Shown here piece after piece: positions 8,422 through 15,828 of a stretch of DNA of 64,000 nt. The translations under genes were made by a program, and so were the position numbers. Every line of letters starts with the position of its first letter. Within the stretch, counting starts at the first letter, position 1. Source of the DNA: CAWDVH01 sp963805705. GTDB taxonomy: Bacteria; Actinomycetota; Actinomycetes; Streptosporangiales; Streptosporangiaceae. The notes under the pieces are model-generated. The model saw nothing but the letters and a program-made list of their open reading frames with translations, did no database searches and was not told the DNA's origin. Location of the stretch: positions 2,604,001-2,668,000 of the forward strand of contig CAWDVH010000001.1 of NCBI GenBank assembly GCA_963805705.1, written 5' to 3'.

Positions 8422-8910
8422 ATGGCTATTGACGAGCTGGACAAGCGGATCGTCACCGCGCTTGTTGACGACGCCCGGGCGACCTACGCGCAGGTCGGAG
8501 CGCAGGTGGGGCTGTCTGCCCCGGCGGTCAAGCGGCGCGTCGACCGCCTGCGCGCCACCGGCGCCATTACCGGGTTCTCGGCGCGGGTCGATCCGGCGGC
8601 GCTCGGCTGGACCACGGAGGCCTACGTCGAGCTGTTCTGCCGCGGCCGGACCTCGCCTGCCGACATCGCCGCCGCGGTCAGCAAGTGCCCGGAGGTCACG
8701 GGCGCCTGCACGATAACGGGCGAGGCTGATGCGCTGCTGCACATCATCGCGGCCGACGTCCGGCACTTCGAGCAGGTGGTCGAGCGGATCGGCGCTGAGC
8801 CGTTCGTGGTGCGTACTCGCAGCGTGATTGTCCTGTCCCGGCTGGTCAGCCGGCCCGACCTGGTGCCCCCTGACCCATCGTCTGCGGGCTTTCAGCCGGA
8901 TCTCAGCTGA
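8422..8910 (+). CDS. Lrp/AsnC-family transcriptional regulator
   Basis: 162 residues. An N-terminal AsnC-type HTH (about 3-60; LDKRIVTALVDDARATYAQV then LSAPAVKRRVDRL) is followed by a RAM/AsnC ligand-binding domain (about 65-145) with the VTGACTITGEADALLHI strand pair. Such proteins form octameric discs and sense amino acids. GAGGGG is 7 nt before the ATG. Its divergent position next to the MMPL-ureohydrolase operon suggests it controls that operon in response to an amino acid or amine; this is inference from context. Confidence 0.85.
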   Translation: MAIDELDKRIVTALVDDARATYAQVGAQVGLSAPAVKRRVDRLRATGAITGFSARVDPAALGWTTEAYVELFCRGRTSPADIAAAVSKCPEVTGACTITGEADALLHIIAADVRHFEQVVERIGAEPFVVRTRSVIVLSRLVSRPDLVPPDPSSAGFQPDLS

Positions 8911-8937
8911 CCGGCCATGTCTTGCGGCCTGATCCGC

Positions 8938-8943
8938 TACAGT
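8938..8943 (+). promoter_or_regulatory. -10 element for a leaderless small membrane protein gene
   Basis: TACAGT ends 7 nt before the ATG at 8951, with no SD in between. Confidence 0.35.
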
Positions 8944-8950
8944 CATGCCC

Positions 8951-9187
8951 ATGTCCGAGCGTGAGGTCGACCCTTCAGCCGGAGCGGGCGTGCCCATCAC
9001 TACCGGCGAATTCCGCGCCAGCCCTGATATTTCCGCGAGCACGGCCGAGTTCCGGGCGTTCGCGGACGACGACGATGCGCCGTGGACCATGCGCGCGCCC
9101 CGCCGCAATGTCGCGCGCCTGGCCGCCATCGTGGTGGGCGTCGCCGCGGTCCTCATCATCATCGCCGTGCTGGTCCTGAGCCTCTAG
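8951..9187 (+). CDS. Small single-pass membrane protein, function unknown
   Basis: 78 residues. The polar, acidic N-terminal half (SEREVD... FADDDDAPW) is followed by a basic stop-transfer-like stretch (MRAPRRNVAR) and one C-terminal TM helix (about residues 56-77, LAAIVVGVAAVLIIIAVLVL). The charge pattern predicts the N-terminus inside. ATG 8951 is preferred over ATG 8945 because a -10-like TACAGT lies exactly 7 nt upstream, which fits a leaderless transcript. I do not recognise the family. It ends 60 nt before the KimA-like gene on the same strand. Confidence 0.6.
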   Translation: MSEREVDPSAGAGVPITTGEFRASPDISASTAEFRAFADDDDAPWTMRAPRRNVARLAAIVVGVAAVLIIIAVLVLSL

Positions 9188-9222
9188 CGTTTCGCGCCGT
9201 CGCGGGGCGGCCTCATTCCTGG

Positions 9223-9242
9223 CCAGCATGTGCTGGTATAAA
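9223..9242 (+). promoter_or_regulatory. Operator-like dyad and -10 box of the leaderless KimA-like gene
   Basis: CCAGCA-TG-TGCTGG (9223-9236) is a perfect 6+6 dyad directly abutting TATAAA (9237-9242). TATAAA ends 5 nt before the GTG start. The dyad would fill the -35/-10 spacer, a typical repressor position. No known regulator motif is recognised. Confidence 0.4.
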
Positions 9243-9247
9243 CAGTC

Positions 9248-11089
9248 GTGCCTGCGGCCCCGGATGAAGAGCGCCATCGGCTGACCGCGCTTGAGGGCCT
9301 GGCCGCGCTCTCCCTTGATGCCCTGTCCTCGGTGGCGTACGGCCCCGAGGCCATCGTGCTGGTGCTGGCCGCGGCCGGGACCGCGGGTCTGGCCTACACG
9401 CTGCCGGTGACCGGCGCCATCGTGCTGCTGCTGGCCGTCTTGGTGATCTCCTACCGGCAGGTCATCGAGGCCTTCCCCGGCGGCGGGGGAGCCTACGCGG
9501 TGGCGGCCAAGCACCTGGGCACCACGCCCAGCCTGATCGCCGCGGCCTCCCTGATCGTCGACTACATCCTGAACGCGGCCGTGGGCGTCTCCGCCGGGGT
9601 AGAGGCGCTCACCTCCGCCTACCCGGCCCTTTTCCCGGACCGGACCTGGATCTGCCTGCTCGTGCTCGCGCTGATCACCGGGGCCAACCTCTGGGGGGTC
9701 GCCGAGTCGGCCCGCCTGTTCATCGGCCCCACGGTCGCCTTCATCGTCGCGATCGCCGCCGTGATTGTCGGCGGCCTGGTGCGGTCCCAGCCGGTCGTCC
9801 CGGTCGTGCACGACCTGCCGCAGACGGCCCAGATGATCGGCATCCTGCTGCTGCTGCGCGCCTTCGCCTCCGGCTGCTCGGCGCTGACCGGCGTCGAGGC
9901 GATCGCCAACGCCGTTCCGTCGTTCCGCAAGCCCCGGTACCGCCGGGCGCAGCACACCGAGATGTGGCTCGGCATCCTGCTCGGCGCGATGCTGATCGGG
10001 CTGGCCATCCTGATCCGCAAGTTCGAGGTCGGCCCCGTGCCCGGCGAGACCGTCCTCGCGCAGCTGACGGCGGCATCGCTCGGCCACGGTTTCGTGTTCT
10101 ACGCCATCCAGCTGCTCACCACGGTGCTGCTCGCGCTGGCCGCCAATACCTCGTTCGGCGGCCTGCCGGTGCTGGCCTCGCTGCTGGCGCGGGATAATTT
10201 CCTGCCGCACCTGTTCTCGCTGCGAGCCGACCGGCAGGTGCACAGGTACGGCGTGACGGTGCTGGCGGTGGTCGCGGCCGTGCTGCTCGTCGTCTCGAAG
10301 GGCGACACGCAGGCCCTCATCCCGCTCTTCGCCATCGGGGTGTTCGTCGGGTTCACGCTGTCCCAGGCGGGCATGGTACGGCACTGGCACGCCCAGCACG
10401 GGCCGGGCTGGCGCCGTCGGGCCACGATCAACGGCGTTGGCACGGTATTCACCGCGGTGGTGCTGGTCATCGAGCTGGTCAGCAAGTTCACCGAGGGTGC
10501 CTGGCTGGTCGTGGTGGTGGTGCCGCTCCTGGTCCTGATGTTCCGCCGGGTATACGCCGATTACGCTCGGGTCGGTGTCCAGCTCCAGCTGGGCCGCAAG
10601 CAGCCGCCGCCGCAGCGGCGCAGTTCCCTGGTCGTGGTCCCCGTCGGCAGCATGTCCCGGCTGACCGTGGAGGCGATCTCGGCGGCACTGTCGCTTGGCG
10701 ATGAGGTCATCGCGGTGACCGTGTGCTACGCCGATGCCGACGAGGAGCAGGCCGATGTGCATTTCCGGGATCAGTGGGATGAGTGGCACCCGGACGTGCC
10801 GCTGCTCACGCTGCACACCCGGCACCGGGCCCTGGCCCCGCCGCTCGTGAAGTACCTGCGCGAGGTTGAGGAACAGGACCGTTACCACCGTCTCGTGGTC
10901 TTGATCCCTGAGGTGCAGCCGAACCGGCCCTGGTTGCGCGTCCTGCACAACCAGCGCGGGTTCGTGCTCGACCGGGCGATCCAGAAGGACACCGTCAACG
11001 TGGTCATCTGCAGGCTGCGATTCCGGCTGGCGACCGTCTCCGAGCCGTTGCCCGCCCAGCCCGAGTCCGGGCAGAAGCCCGGCCGCTAG
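9248..11089 (+). CDS. KimA-like potassium/proton symporter (APC/KUP-type permease)
   Basis: 613 residues. The opening LSLDALSSVAYGPEAIVLVL matches the signature of the KimA (YdaO) group of high-affinity K+ importers. About 12 TM helices span residues 15-435. A cytoplasmic C-terminal domain (about 455-600) begins with a strand-rich RSSLVVVPVGSMSRLTVEAI and resembles a universal-stress-like fold. The gene is probably leaderless (TATAAA 5 nt before GTG), so the c-di-AMP riboswitch that precedes Bacillus kimA has no room here. With the kdp operon 10 kb away, K+ uptake is represented twice. Other APC substrates cannot be excluded. Confidence 0.7.
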   Translation: MPAAPDEERHRLTALEGLAALSLDALSSVAYGPEAIVLVLAAAGTAGLAYTLPVTGAIVLLLAVLVISYRQVIEAFPGGGGAYAVAAKHLGTTPSLIAAASLIVDYILNAAVGVSAGVEALTSAYPALFPDRTWICLLVLALITGANLWGVAESARLFIGPTVAFIVAIAAVIVGGLVRSQPVVPVVHDLPQTAQMIGILLLLRAFASGCSALTGVEAIANAVPSFRKPRYRRAQHTEMWLGILLGAMLIGLAILIRKFEVGPVPGETVLAQLTAASLGHGFVFYAIQLLTTVLLALAANTSFGGLPVLASLLARDNFLPHLFSLRADRQVHRYGVTVLAVVAAVLLVVSKGDTQALIPLFAIGVFVGFTLSQAGMVRHWHAQHGPGWRRRATINGVGTVFTAVVLVIELVSKFTEGAWLVVVVVPLLVLMFRRVYADYARVGVQLQLGRKQPPPQRRSSLVVVPVGSMSRLTVEAISAALSLGDEVIAVTVCYADADEEQADVHFRDQWDEWHPDVPLLTLHTRHRALAPPLVKYLREVEEQDRYHRLVVLIPEVQPNRPWLRVLHNQRGFVLDRAIQKDTVNVVICRLRFRLATVSEPLPAQPESGQKPGR

Positions 11090-11149
11090 GACCTTGCTCC
11101 CGCCGCGCCCCTGGCTAAAAGCTGCCTGACGAGGAGCTGATCCGGTGGC

Positions 11150-11530
11150 CTACAGGGGCACGATCACGCTCTGCGCCGTGCCGTGCAGCTCGATGACCTT
11201 CCACGACGGCTGGCGCTGCGGGAATGAGTCAGGGCCGCCGAACTTTTCGTAGACGCCCGCGGTATGGAATTCCTCGGATTCCCCTTCCGGGACATCCAGC
11301 TGCGGCAGGAAGAATCCGAGTCTCTCGCCGCCGGTGTCGACTGATTCCTGCAACGGAACGGAGACGAGGGTCCCGAGTCCCGTCTCATCCGTCGTGATCT
11401 CGGATTCCGTGAAGCTTTTCTGGACCGAGCTGCCGTCACTGTAGACGAGCGCCGGGATTCCCGGGGTGATGCCGATGGTGTACTCGACCTCGACCTCGCG
11501 GTGGTTGAGCACGAACTTGTTCGCAGCCAT
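11150..11530 (-). CDS. Conserved-looking soluble protein, function unknown
   Basis: 126 residues, acidic, predicted mostly beta (alternating strands such as REVEVEYTIGI, LGTLVSVPL, RLGFFLPQLDV, SWKVIELHG), with no signal peptide, TM segment or cysteine. The ATG at 11530 has GGAG 5 nt upstream; a longer frame to 11560 lacks an SD. It lies 114 nt downstream of the 309-residue gene on the same strand and may be co-transcribed with it. I recognise no family. Confidence 0.6.
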   Translation of the reverse strand: MAANKFVLNHREVEVEYTIGITPGIPALVYSDGSSVQKSFTESEITTDETGLGTLVSVPLQESVDTGGERLGFFLPQLDVPEGESEEFHTAGVYEKFGGPDSFPQRQPSWKVIELHGTAQSVIVPL

Positions 11531-11644
11531 GGCTTCTCCATTCCCCTGGACGCTGGGCATCCAGGCCGTCCTTCCTTGTCACCAGATCAGAGAGCGAGGA
11601 AGGCGATCTGATACACGTCCACGGGCTGCGCGTGGTCGCGGGCG

Positions 11645-12574
11645 TCAGGTGGCGGGGGCGGCCACCTTGTGCAGCGTCGCGACCGTCACATGAGGCCAGG
11701 TCAGGCCGTTGAAGTTCAGCCGCACGAGCTGCGTGTACTGCAGCTGGGTGGGACTGGTCTCGCCCTGCATCGTCTCCAGCCAGAACGTGGCGCTGACGCG
11801 GGCGGCCACCGCGTTCGAGCCGTGGGCGGCGCCTTTGAGAAAGGCCGTATTCGCGGTTCCGCCGCCGGGAACGGGGGCGTCGCTGGTGGACACGTGCAGC
11901 GCGGTCGTCGAGTGGATATGCTGACCGGCCAGCGCCGAGTGCAGCACGCTGTTGGGATTGTTGACCATGGCCTGGGTGATGCCGGTCAGTCCGGCCCCGG
12001 AGGTCCGGAAATGGCTGGCCGTGGTCAGGGTCTGCTCAGGGAAGCTGATTCTCGCGCTCGGGTTGCCGATCGTGAATGGCCTGATGCTGACGTCCGGGAT
12101 AGCCGGCGCCGCGGCCGTCGTGGTGGTGGTGCCCTGGGCCACGATCGTCGTGCCGTGCGGGATCGACGCCAGGCGGGCCACGGTCGGGGCCTCTTTGGGG
12201 TCGCTGGTCGCCGGGACCGCCACCCACAGGCCCGGCTCGATGTGCAGTCCCGCGTTCAGGTTCGCGTCTGAGATCTGCTGCAGGTAGGTCAGGCCGAACA
12301 TGTTGATGTCGGGCTGCAGCAGCCCGCGGTTCGGTATCGGCCCGCTGATGGTGTCGAACTCAAGCTGCTCGCTGGTCACGTTGAGCTCGAGGAAGCGGTC
12401 CTGCCCGGCGGGCGTGTGGTTGGGCCGCCAGATGACGTTGAAGCCCCGGCCGCTCCATTTCCCGGCCAGCCCGGCCAGCGGCCCCAGCGGGTTCGCTACG
12501 TCCGGGAACGGAAACTGAACCGGGCTGTCGAGTGCCGGCAGTGGCTGGAAAGAGAAATCTGCTGCCAGTTCCAT
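11645..12574 (-). CDS. Protein with a nitrobindin-like/lipocalin-like opening, function unknown
   Basis: 309 residues without signal peptide or cysteines. Near residue 34 it has PLAGLAGKWSGRGFNVIWRP, similar to the G-x-W opening of nitrobindin- or lipocalin-like beta-barrel proteins, then long beta-rich segments and a Thr/Ala linker (TTTTTAAAPA) near the middle. It is about twice the length of a nitrobindin, so a second domain is likely. The start is ATG 12574 with GGGGG 4-5 nt upstream; a longer frame begins at 12616 with AAGGG upstream and is possible. It probably forms an operon with the 126-residue gene. The fold assignment is tentative. Confidence 0.6.
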   Translation of the reverse strand: MELAADFSFQPLPALDSPVQFPFPDVANPLGPLAGLAGKWSGRGFNVIWRPNHTPAGQDRFLELNVTSEQLEFDTISGPIPNRGLLQPDINMFGLTYLQQISDANLNAGLHIEPGLWVAVPATSDPKEAPTVARLASIPHGTTIVAQGTTTTTAAAPAIPDVSIRPFTIGNPSARISFPEQTLTTASHFRTSGAGLTGITQAMVNNPNSVLHSALAGQHIHSTTALHVSTSDAPVPGGGTANTAFLKGAAHGSNAVAARVSATFWLETMQGETSPTQLQYTQLVRLNFNGLTWPHVTVATLHKVAAPAT

Positions 12575-12638
12575 GGTGCCCCCTTGGCTGACTGGAACGG
12601 TGGCCGGGCCCGCCATCAGCAGGCCCTTTCAAGATCAC

Positions 12639-12667
12639 ACTTTGAACCCGCGGCCAGGCATTGTCAA
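12639..12667 (-). promoter_or_regulatory. Possible promoter for the 309/126-residue gene pair
   Basis: A consensus TTGACA (12667-12662) and a weak CAAAGT (12644-12639) are 17 nt apart on the minus strand, about 65 nt upstream of the chosen start. Confidence 0.3.
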
Positions 12668-12820
12668 GGAACAATATGTCCCGTAATGCCCGGCACTGAT
12701 CGCGTCCGGAGGCGGTCGCGTCGCTGTCGGGTGATCTGTGATCGGCCGGTCTCCTGGCGCAGGCCGATGGATAGCCTGTCCGGACCAGGAAGTCGTGATC
12801 GGAATCGTGGAGGCGCGCTG

Positions 12821-14488
12821 ATGAATCCGCTGTCTCGTATCGCCGGCCGGGTGGTCGACCGGGCGACCGGCCTGCCCCCGGCGGTGCCCTACGTGGCCCG
12901 GCTCGATGTCGCGGTCCCGATGCCCGACGGCGTGGTCCTGCTCGGCGATCATTACCGGCCCGCCGGGCACGACCGGCCGCTTCCGGTGGTGCTCGTCCGC
13001 TCGCCGTACGGCCGGGCCGGCCTGGCCGCGATCTTGTTCGCGCTGCCGATGGCGCGCCGGGGATTCCAGGTATTCATCCAGAGCACTCGCGGGACATTCG
13101 GCTCGGGCGGTCAGTTCCGTCCGTTCACCACTGAACGGGAGGACGGCCTGGCCACGGTGGCGTGGCTGCGCGACCAGAGCTGGTGCGACGGCCAGGTGTC
13201 GATGACCGGCGGCAGCTATCTGGGCCACACGCAGTGGGCCGTCGCGCCGTATGCCGATCCGCCGCTGCGGTCGGTGTCGCTCAACATCACCGCGGCGAAG
13301 ATCACCACCGCCTTCTACGAGCATGGCGCGCCGGGCCTGGGGAACGCGCTGAACTGGACCGCGCAAATCGGCAGGCAGGAACGGGCCTCCGTGCTCAATG
13401 TCCTCCCGAACCCGCGCCAGCTGGCCAGGACGAGAAAAGCCCTGCGGAAGGTCCCGCTGCAGGCCGCCGACGTGGATGTCGCGGGCGCCCCGGTCGCCTT
13501 CTGGCGGGACTTCGCCGAGCACGCCGGCCCGTCCGACCCGTTCTGGGCGGGCGCCGACCATGACGGCGCCGACCTGACCCGGCTTCCGCCGGTCAGCATG
13601 GTGACCGGCTGGTGGGACCTGTTCCTGCCGGGGCAGCTGCGCGACTATGCGGCGATCCGGGCGGCCGGCGTGACGGCCCGGCTGACCGTGGGGCCCTGGC
13701 TGCACGCTGAGCCCGGCGAGATCAAGAGCATGCTTCAGCAGGACATCGCCTGGCTGGAGCACCATCTCGCCGGCGGCCCGCCCCCGCCGGGCGCGCCCGT
13801 GCGGGTATTCCTCCAGGTGGCCGGCACCTGGCTCGACCTGCCGCAGTGGCCCCCGCCGTCCGCCGCGGGCACGGCCTATTACCTGCGTGCCTCGGGAGCC
13901 CTGGGGCCCGAGGCCGAGCCCGTTGATGCCGCGCCCGACACGTTCACCTACGACCCGGCGGACCCGACGCCGTCGGCGGGCGGACCACTCCTGCAGCCGC
14001 CCGGCAAGCAGGTCGATAACGCCGGCATCGAGGCCCGGCCCGACGTCCTGACCTACACCACCGAGCCCCTGCCTGCCGACCTGGACCTGGTCGGTCCGGT
14101 CGGGGCCCGCATCTTCGTGCGCACGAGCCGAGAGCATGCCGACCTGTTCGTCCGGGTCTGCGACGTCGACGCCAAGGGCGTCTCCCGCAACGTCGTGGAC
14201 GGCATCCGGCGGCTCGGCCCGCAGACGGTACCCGCCGGCGACGTCCAGGTCGGCGGCGACGGGGTCCTGGCGGTGGACGTGGAGCTCTATCCGACGGCCT
14301 ACCGGGTACAGGCCGGGCACCGGATCCGCGTGCAGGTCAGCGGCGGCGCGTTCCCGCGCTTCGTCCGCAATTACGGTACCGGCGAGCCGTTCGGCACGGC
14401 GACCAGCGCTCGGCCATGCCGTTTCGAAATCTATTACGATTCCCGGCACCCCTCACACGTCCTGCTGACCGCCTTGCCCCAGGCTTAA
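12821..14488 (+). CDS. CocE/NonD-family alpha/beta hydrolase
   Basis: 555 residues in the X-Pro dipeptidyl-peptidase-like family, which cleaves esters or amides of acyl compounds. The alpha/beta-hydrolase domain (about 20-310) shows the nucleophile elbow GGSYLG with S132, acid D266 (GWWDLF) and base H295 (GPWLHAEP). The jelly-roll PepX-C domain (about 330-550) ends RHPSHVLL. The ATG at 12821 has GTGGAGG 8 nt upstream. There is no signal peptide, so it is cytoplasmic. The opposing NylB-like hydrolase gene ends 30 nt away. Confidence 0.8.
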   Translation: MNPLSRIAGRVVDRATGLPPAVPYVARLDVAVPMPDGVVLLGDHYRPAGHDRPLPVVLVRSPYGRAGLAAILFALPMARRGFQVFIQSTRGTFGSGGQFRPFTTEREDGLATVAWLRDQSWCDGQVSMTGGSYLGHTQWAVAPYADPPLRSVSLNITAAKITTAFYEHGAPGLGNALNWTAQIGRQERASVLNVLPNPRQLARTRKALRKVPLQAADVDVAGAPVAFWRDFAEHAGPSDPFWAGADHDGADLTRLPPVSMVTGWWDLFLPGQLRDYAAIRAAGVTARLTVGPWLHAEPGEIKSMLQQDIAWLEHHLAGGPPPPGAPVRVFLQVAGTWLDLPQWPPPSAAGTAYYLRASGALGPEAEPVDAAPDTFTYDPADPTPSAGGPLLQPPGKQVDNAGIEARPDVLTYTTEPLPADLDLVGPVGARIFVRTSREHADLFVRVCDVDAKGVSRNVVDGIRRLGPQTVPAGDVQVGGDGVLAVDVELYPTAYRVQAGHRIRVQVSGGAFPRFVRNYGTGEPFGTATSARPCRFEIYYDSRHPSHVLLTALPQA

Positions 14489-14494
14489 CGCCGC

Positions 14495-14524
14495 GGCTAG
14501 CGCCTGTCCGCCAGCTGGCTAGCC
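14495..14524. terminator. Possible bidirectional terminator between convergent hydrolase genes
   Basis: GGCTAGC (14495-14501) and GCTAGCC (14518-14524) form a 7-bp stem with a 16-nt loop spanning the end of the minus-strand gene. The stem is modest, hence the low confidence. Confidence 0.3.
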
Positions 14525-15703
14525 CGCCCAGGCCGCGATGGCATCGAACGCGCGGAGCGTCGCGAAGAACTTCCAGGCGTCCTGCGGCAGCGGCCAGCTG
14601 GATAGCTTCACGGCTACCAGCTGAGCCGGCCGGTTGATGTAGATCATCTGACCGTGAATGCCCAGGCACAGCAGGATGTCCCGGTCCGGGTACGGGATCC
14701 AGAACTGATTGCGGTACATGCCGCCGGGCATGCCGTTGTCCGCCGGGCCGGCCGCGAAGGCGGCCCGCGAGTCAGGGCCGCCGGCGACGGTGTCCTGGAT
14801 CCACGCGGCCGGGACCACCTGCTGGCCAGTCAGGGATGTCCCGTCGGCGAGGACCATCGCCCCGAAGCGGGCCAGGTCGCGTAGCACGGCGGAGATCCCG
14901 CCGTCGAACATCCCCGTGCCGACGGCGTCGACGGCGATGTTCGCGTCACGCTCGGTCCCCAGGCGGCTCCACAGCAGGCTGGACATGAGCTCCGGCATCC
15001 GGATCCCGGCTGCTGCCTCGCAGACCCAGCCGAGCACATCGCTCTCGCAGCTGCGGTACTCGAACGGGCCGCCGTGCGGTCCCTTCTTGCGCAGGGTCAG
15101 CAGGAAGTCGTACATGGTACCCGGCACGTCCGGATCGCGGCGCGGCGCCCAGCCGATCGCCTGGTCCAGCAGCCGGACCTCGGCGGCGGGGTCGAGGTAG
15201 TCCTCCGAGAACGCGATACCTGAGCGCATGTCCAGCAGGTGCCGGATGCGCGCGCCGGCGTAGCCGGACTGGCCGAGCTCGGGCACGTAGGCCGACACGG
15301 GCCGCTCCAGCTCGAGAGTGCCATCAGCCGCGAGCGCGCCGACCACCATGCTGACCAGGGATTTGCTGACCGACATCAGCAGGTGCCGGGTGTCGGGCGC
15401 CATGCCGAGCAGGTATTCCTCGGCCAGCACGACGCCGCGGTGCACGACCATCCAGCCATCGGTGTGCGTGGCACTCATGACCGCGCCCGTGCTCGGGCGG
15501 GTGCCGTCATACAGGAGCACCGGGATGTCAGCGATGGGTGACAGCCCGGCAGCCAGCGGCTGCACCGGCCCATCACCGCGCGCGATCACGGCCGTGGGGA
15601 ACAGATCCTCGATGTGCTGAAACGACCACGAGAGCTGCGGCGCGGTCTGCCAGTTGTCCAGCGTGACGCCACTGGCGGGACGGCTGGCGTTCTCGCCGAT
15701 CAC
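14519..15703 (-). CDS. Serine hydrolase of the beta-lactamase fold, NylB-like
   Basis: 394 residues. The penicillin-recognising fold has SxxK as S111-V-S-K114, the second motif tyrosine in EYRS (Y216), and a Tyr at 169 (SEDYL). The spacing is nearly that of the 6-aminohexanoate-dimer hydrolase NylB (Ser112, Lys115, Tyr170, Tyr215 in that enzyme, from memory). This suggests amidase or esterase activity on a linear amide rather than a beta-lactam. There is no signal peptide, so it is intracellular. The GTG start at 15703 has GGGAG 8 nt upstream. It is third in line after a FAD oxidase and an ATP-grasp gene on the same strand. The true substrate is unknown. Confidence 0.8.
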   Translation of the reverse strand: MIGENASRPASGVTLDNWQTAPQLSWSFQHIEDLFPTAVIARGDGPVQPLAAGLSPIADIPVLLYDGTRPSTGAVMSATHTDGWMVVHRGVVLAEEYLLGMAPDTRHLLMSVSKSLVSMVVGALAADGTLELERPVSAYVPELGQSGYAGARIRHLLDMRSGIAFSEDYLDPAAEVRLLDQAIGWAPRRDPDVPGTMYDFLLTLRKKGPHGGPFEYRSCESDVLGWVCEAAAGIRMPELMSSLLWSRLGTERDANIAVDAVGTGMFDGGISAVLRDLARFGAMVLADGTSLTGQQVVPAAWIQDTVAGGPDSRAAFAAGPADNGMPGGMYRNQFWIPYPDRDILLCLGIHGQMIYINRPAQLVAVKLSSWPLPQDAWKFFATLRAFDAIAAWAG

Positions 15704-15828
15704 TGCGCGTCTCCCTAGATCCCGCTGTGGCCGTCTGCCCCGCGGAGCCGGGCAATTCCCACGGAGTCTATCGGCCGCGGAGCCCGCCGGCCGCGGACCC
15801 GGCCGGCACCGTTGAGGCTGGCCGGCGG

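Noticed and set aside
9188..9247. c-di-AMP (ydaO-type) riboswitch before the KimA-like gene
   Set aside because: Only 60 nt separate it from the previous gene and the -10 box is 5 nt from the start, so there is no room for the aptamer.
12635..14449. 604-residue minus-strand frame opposite the CocE/NonD gene
   Set aside because: GC-driven antisense shadow; the plus strand has the full catalytic triad.
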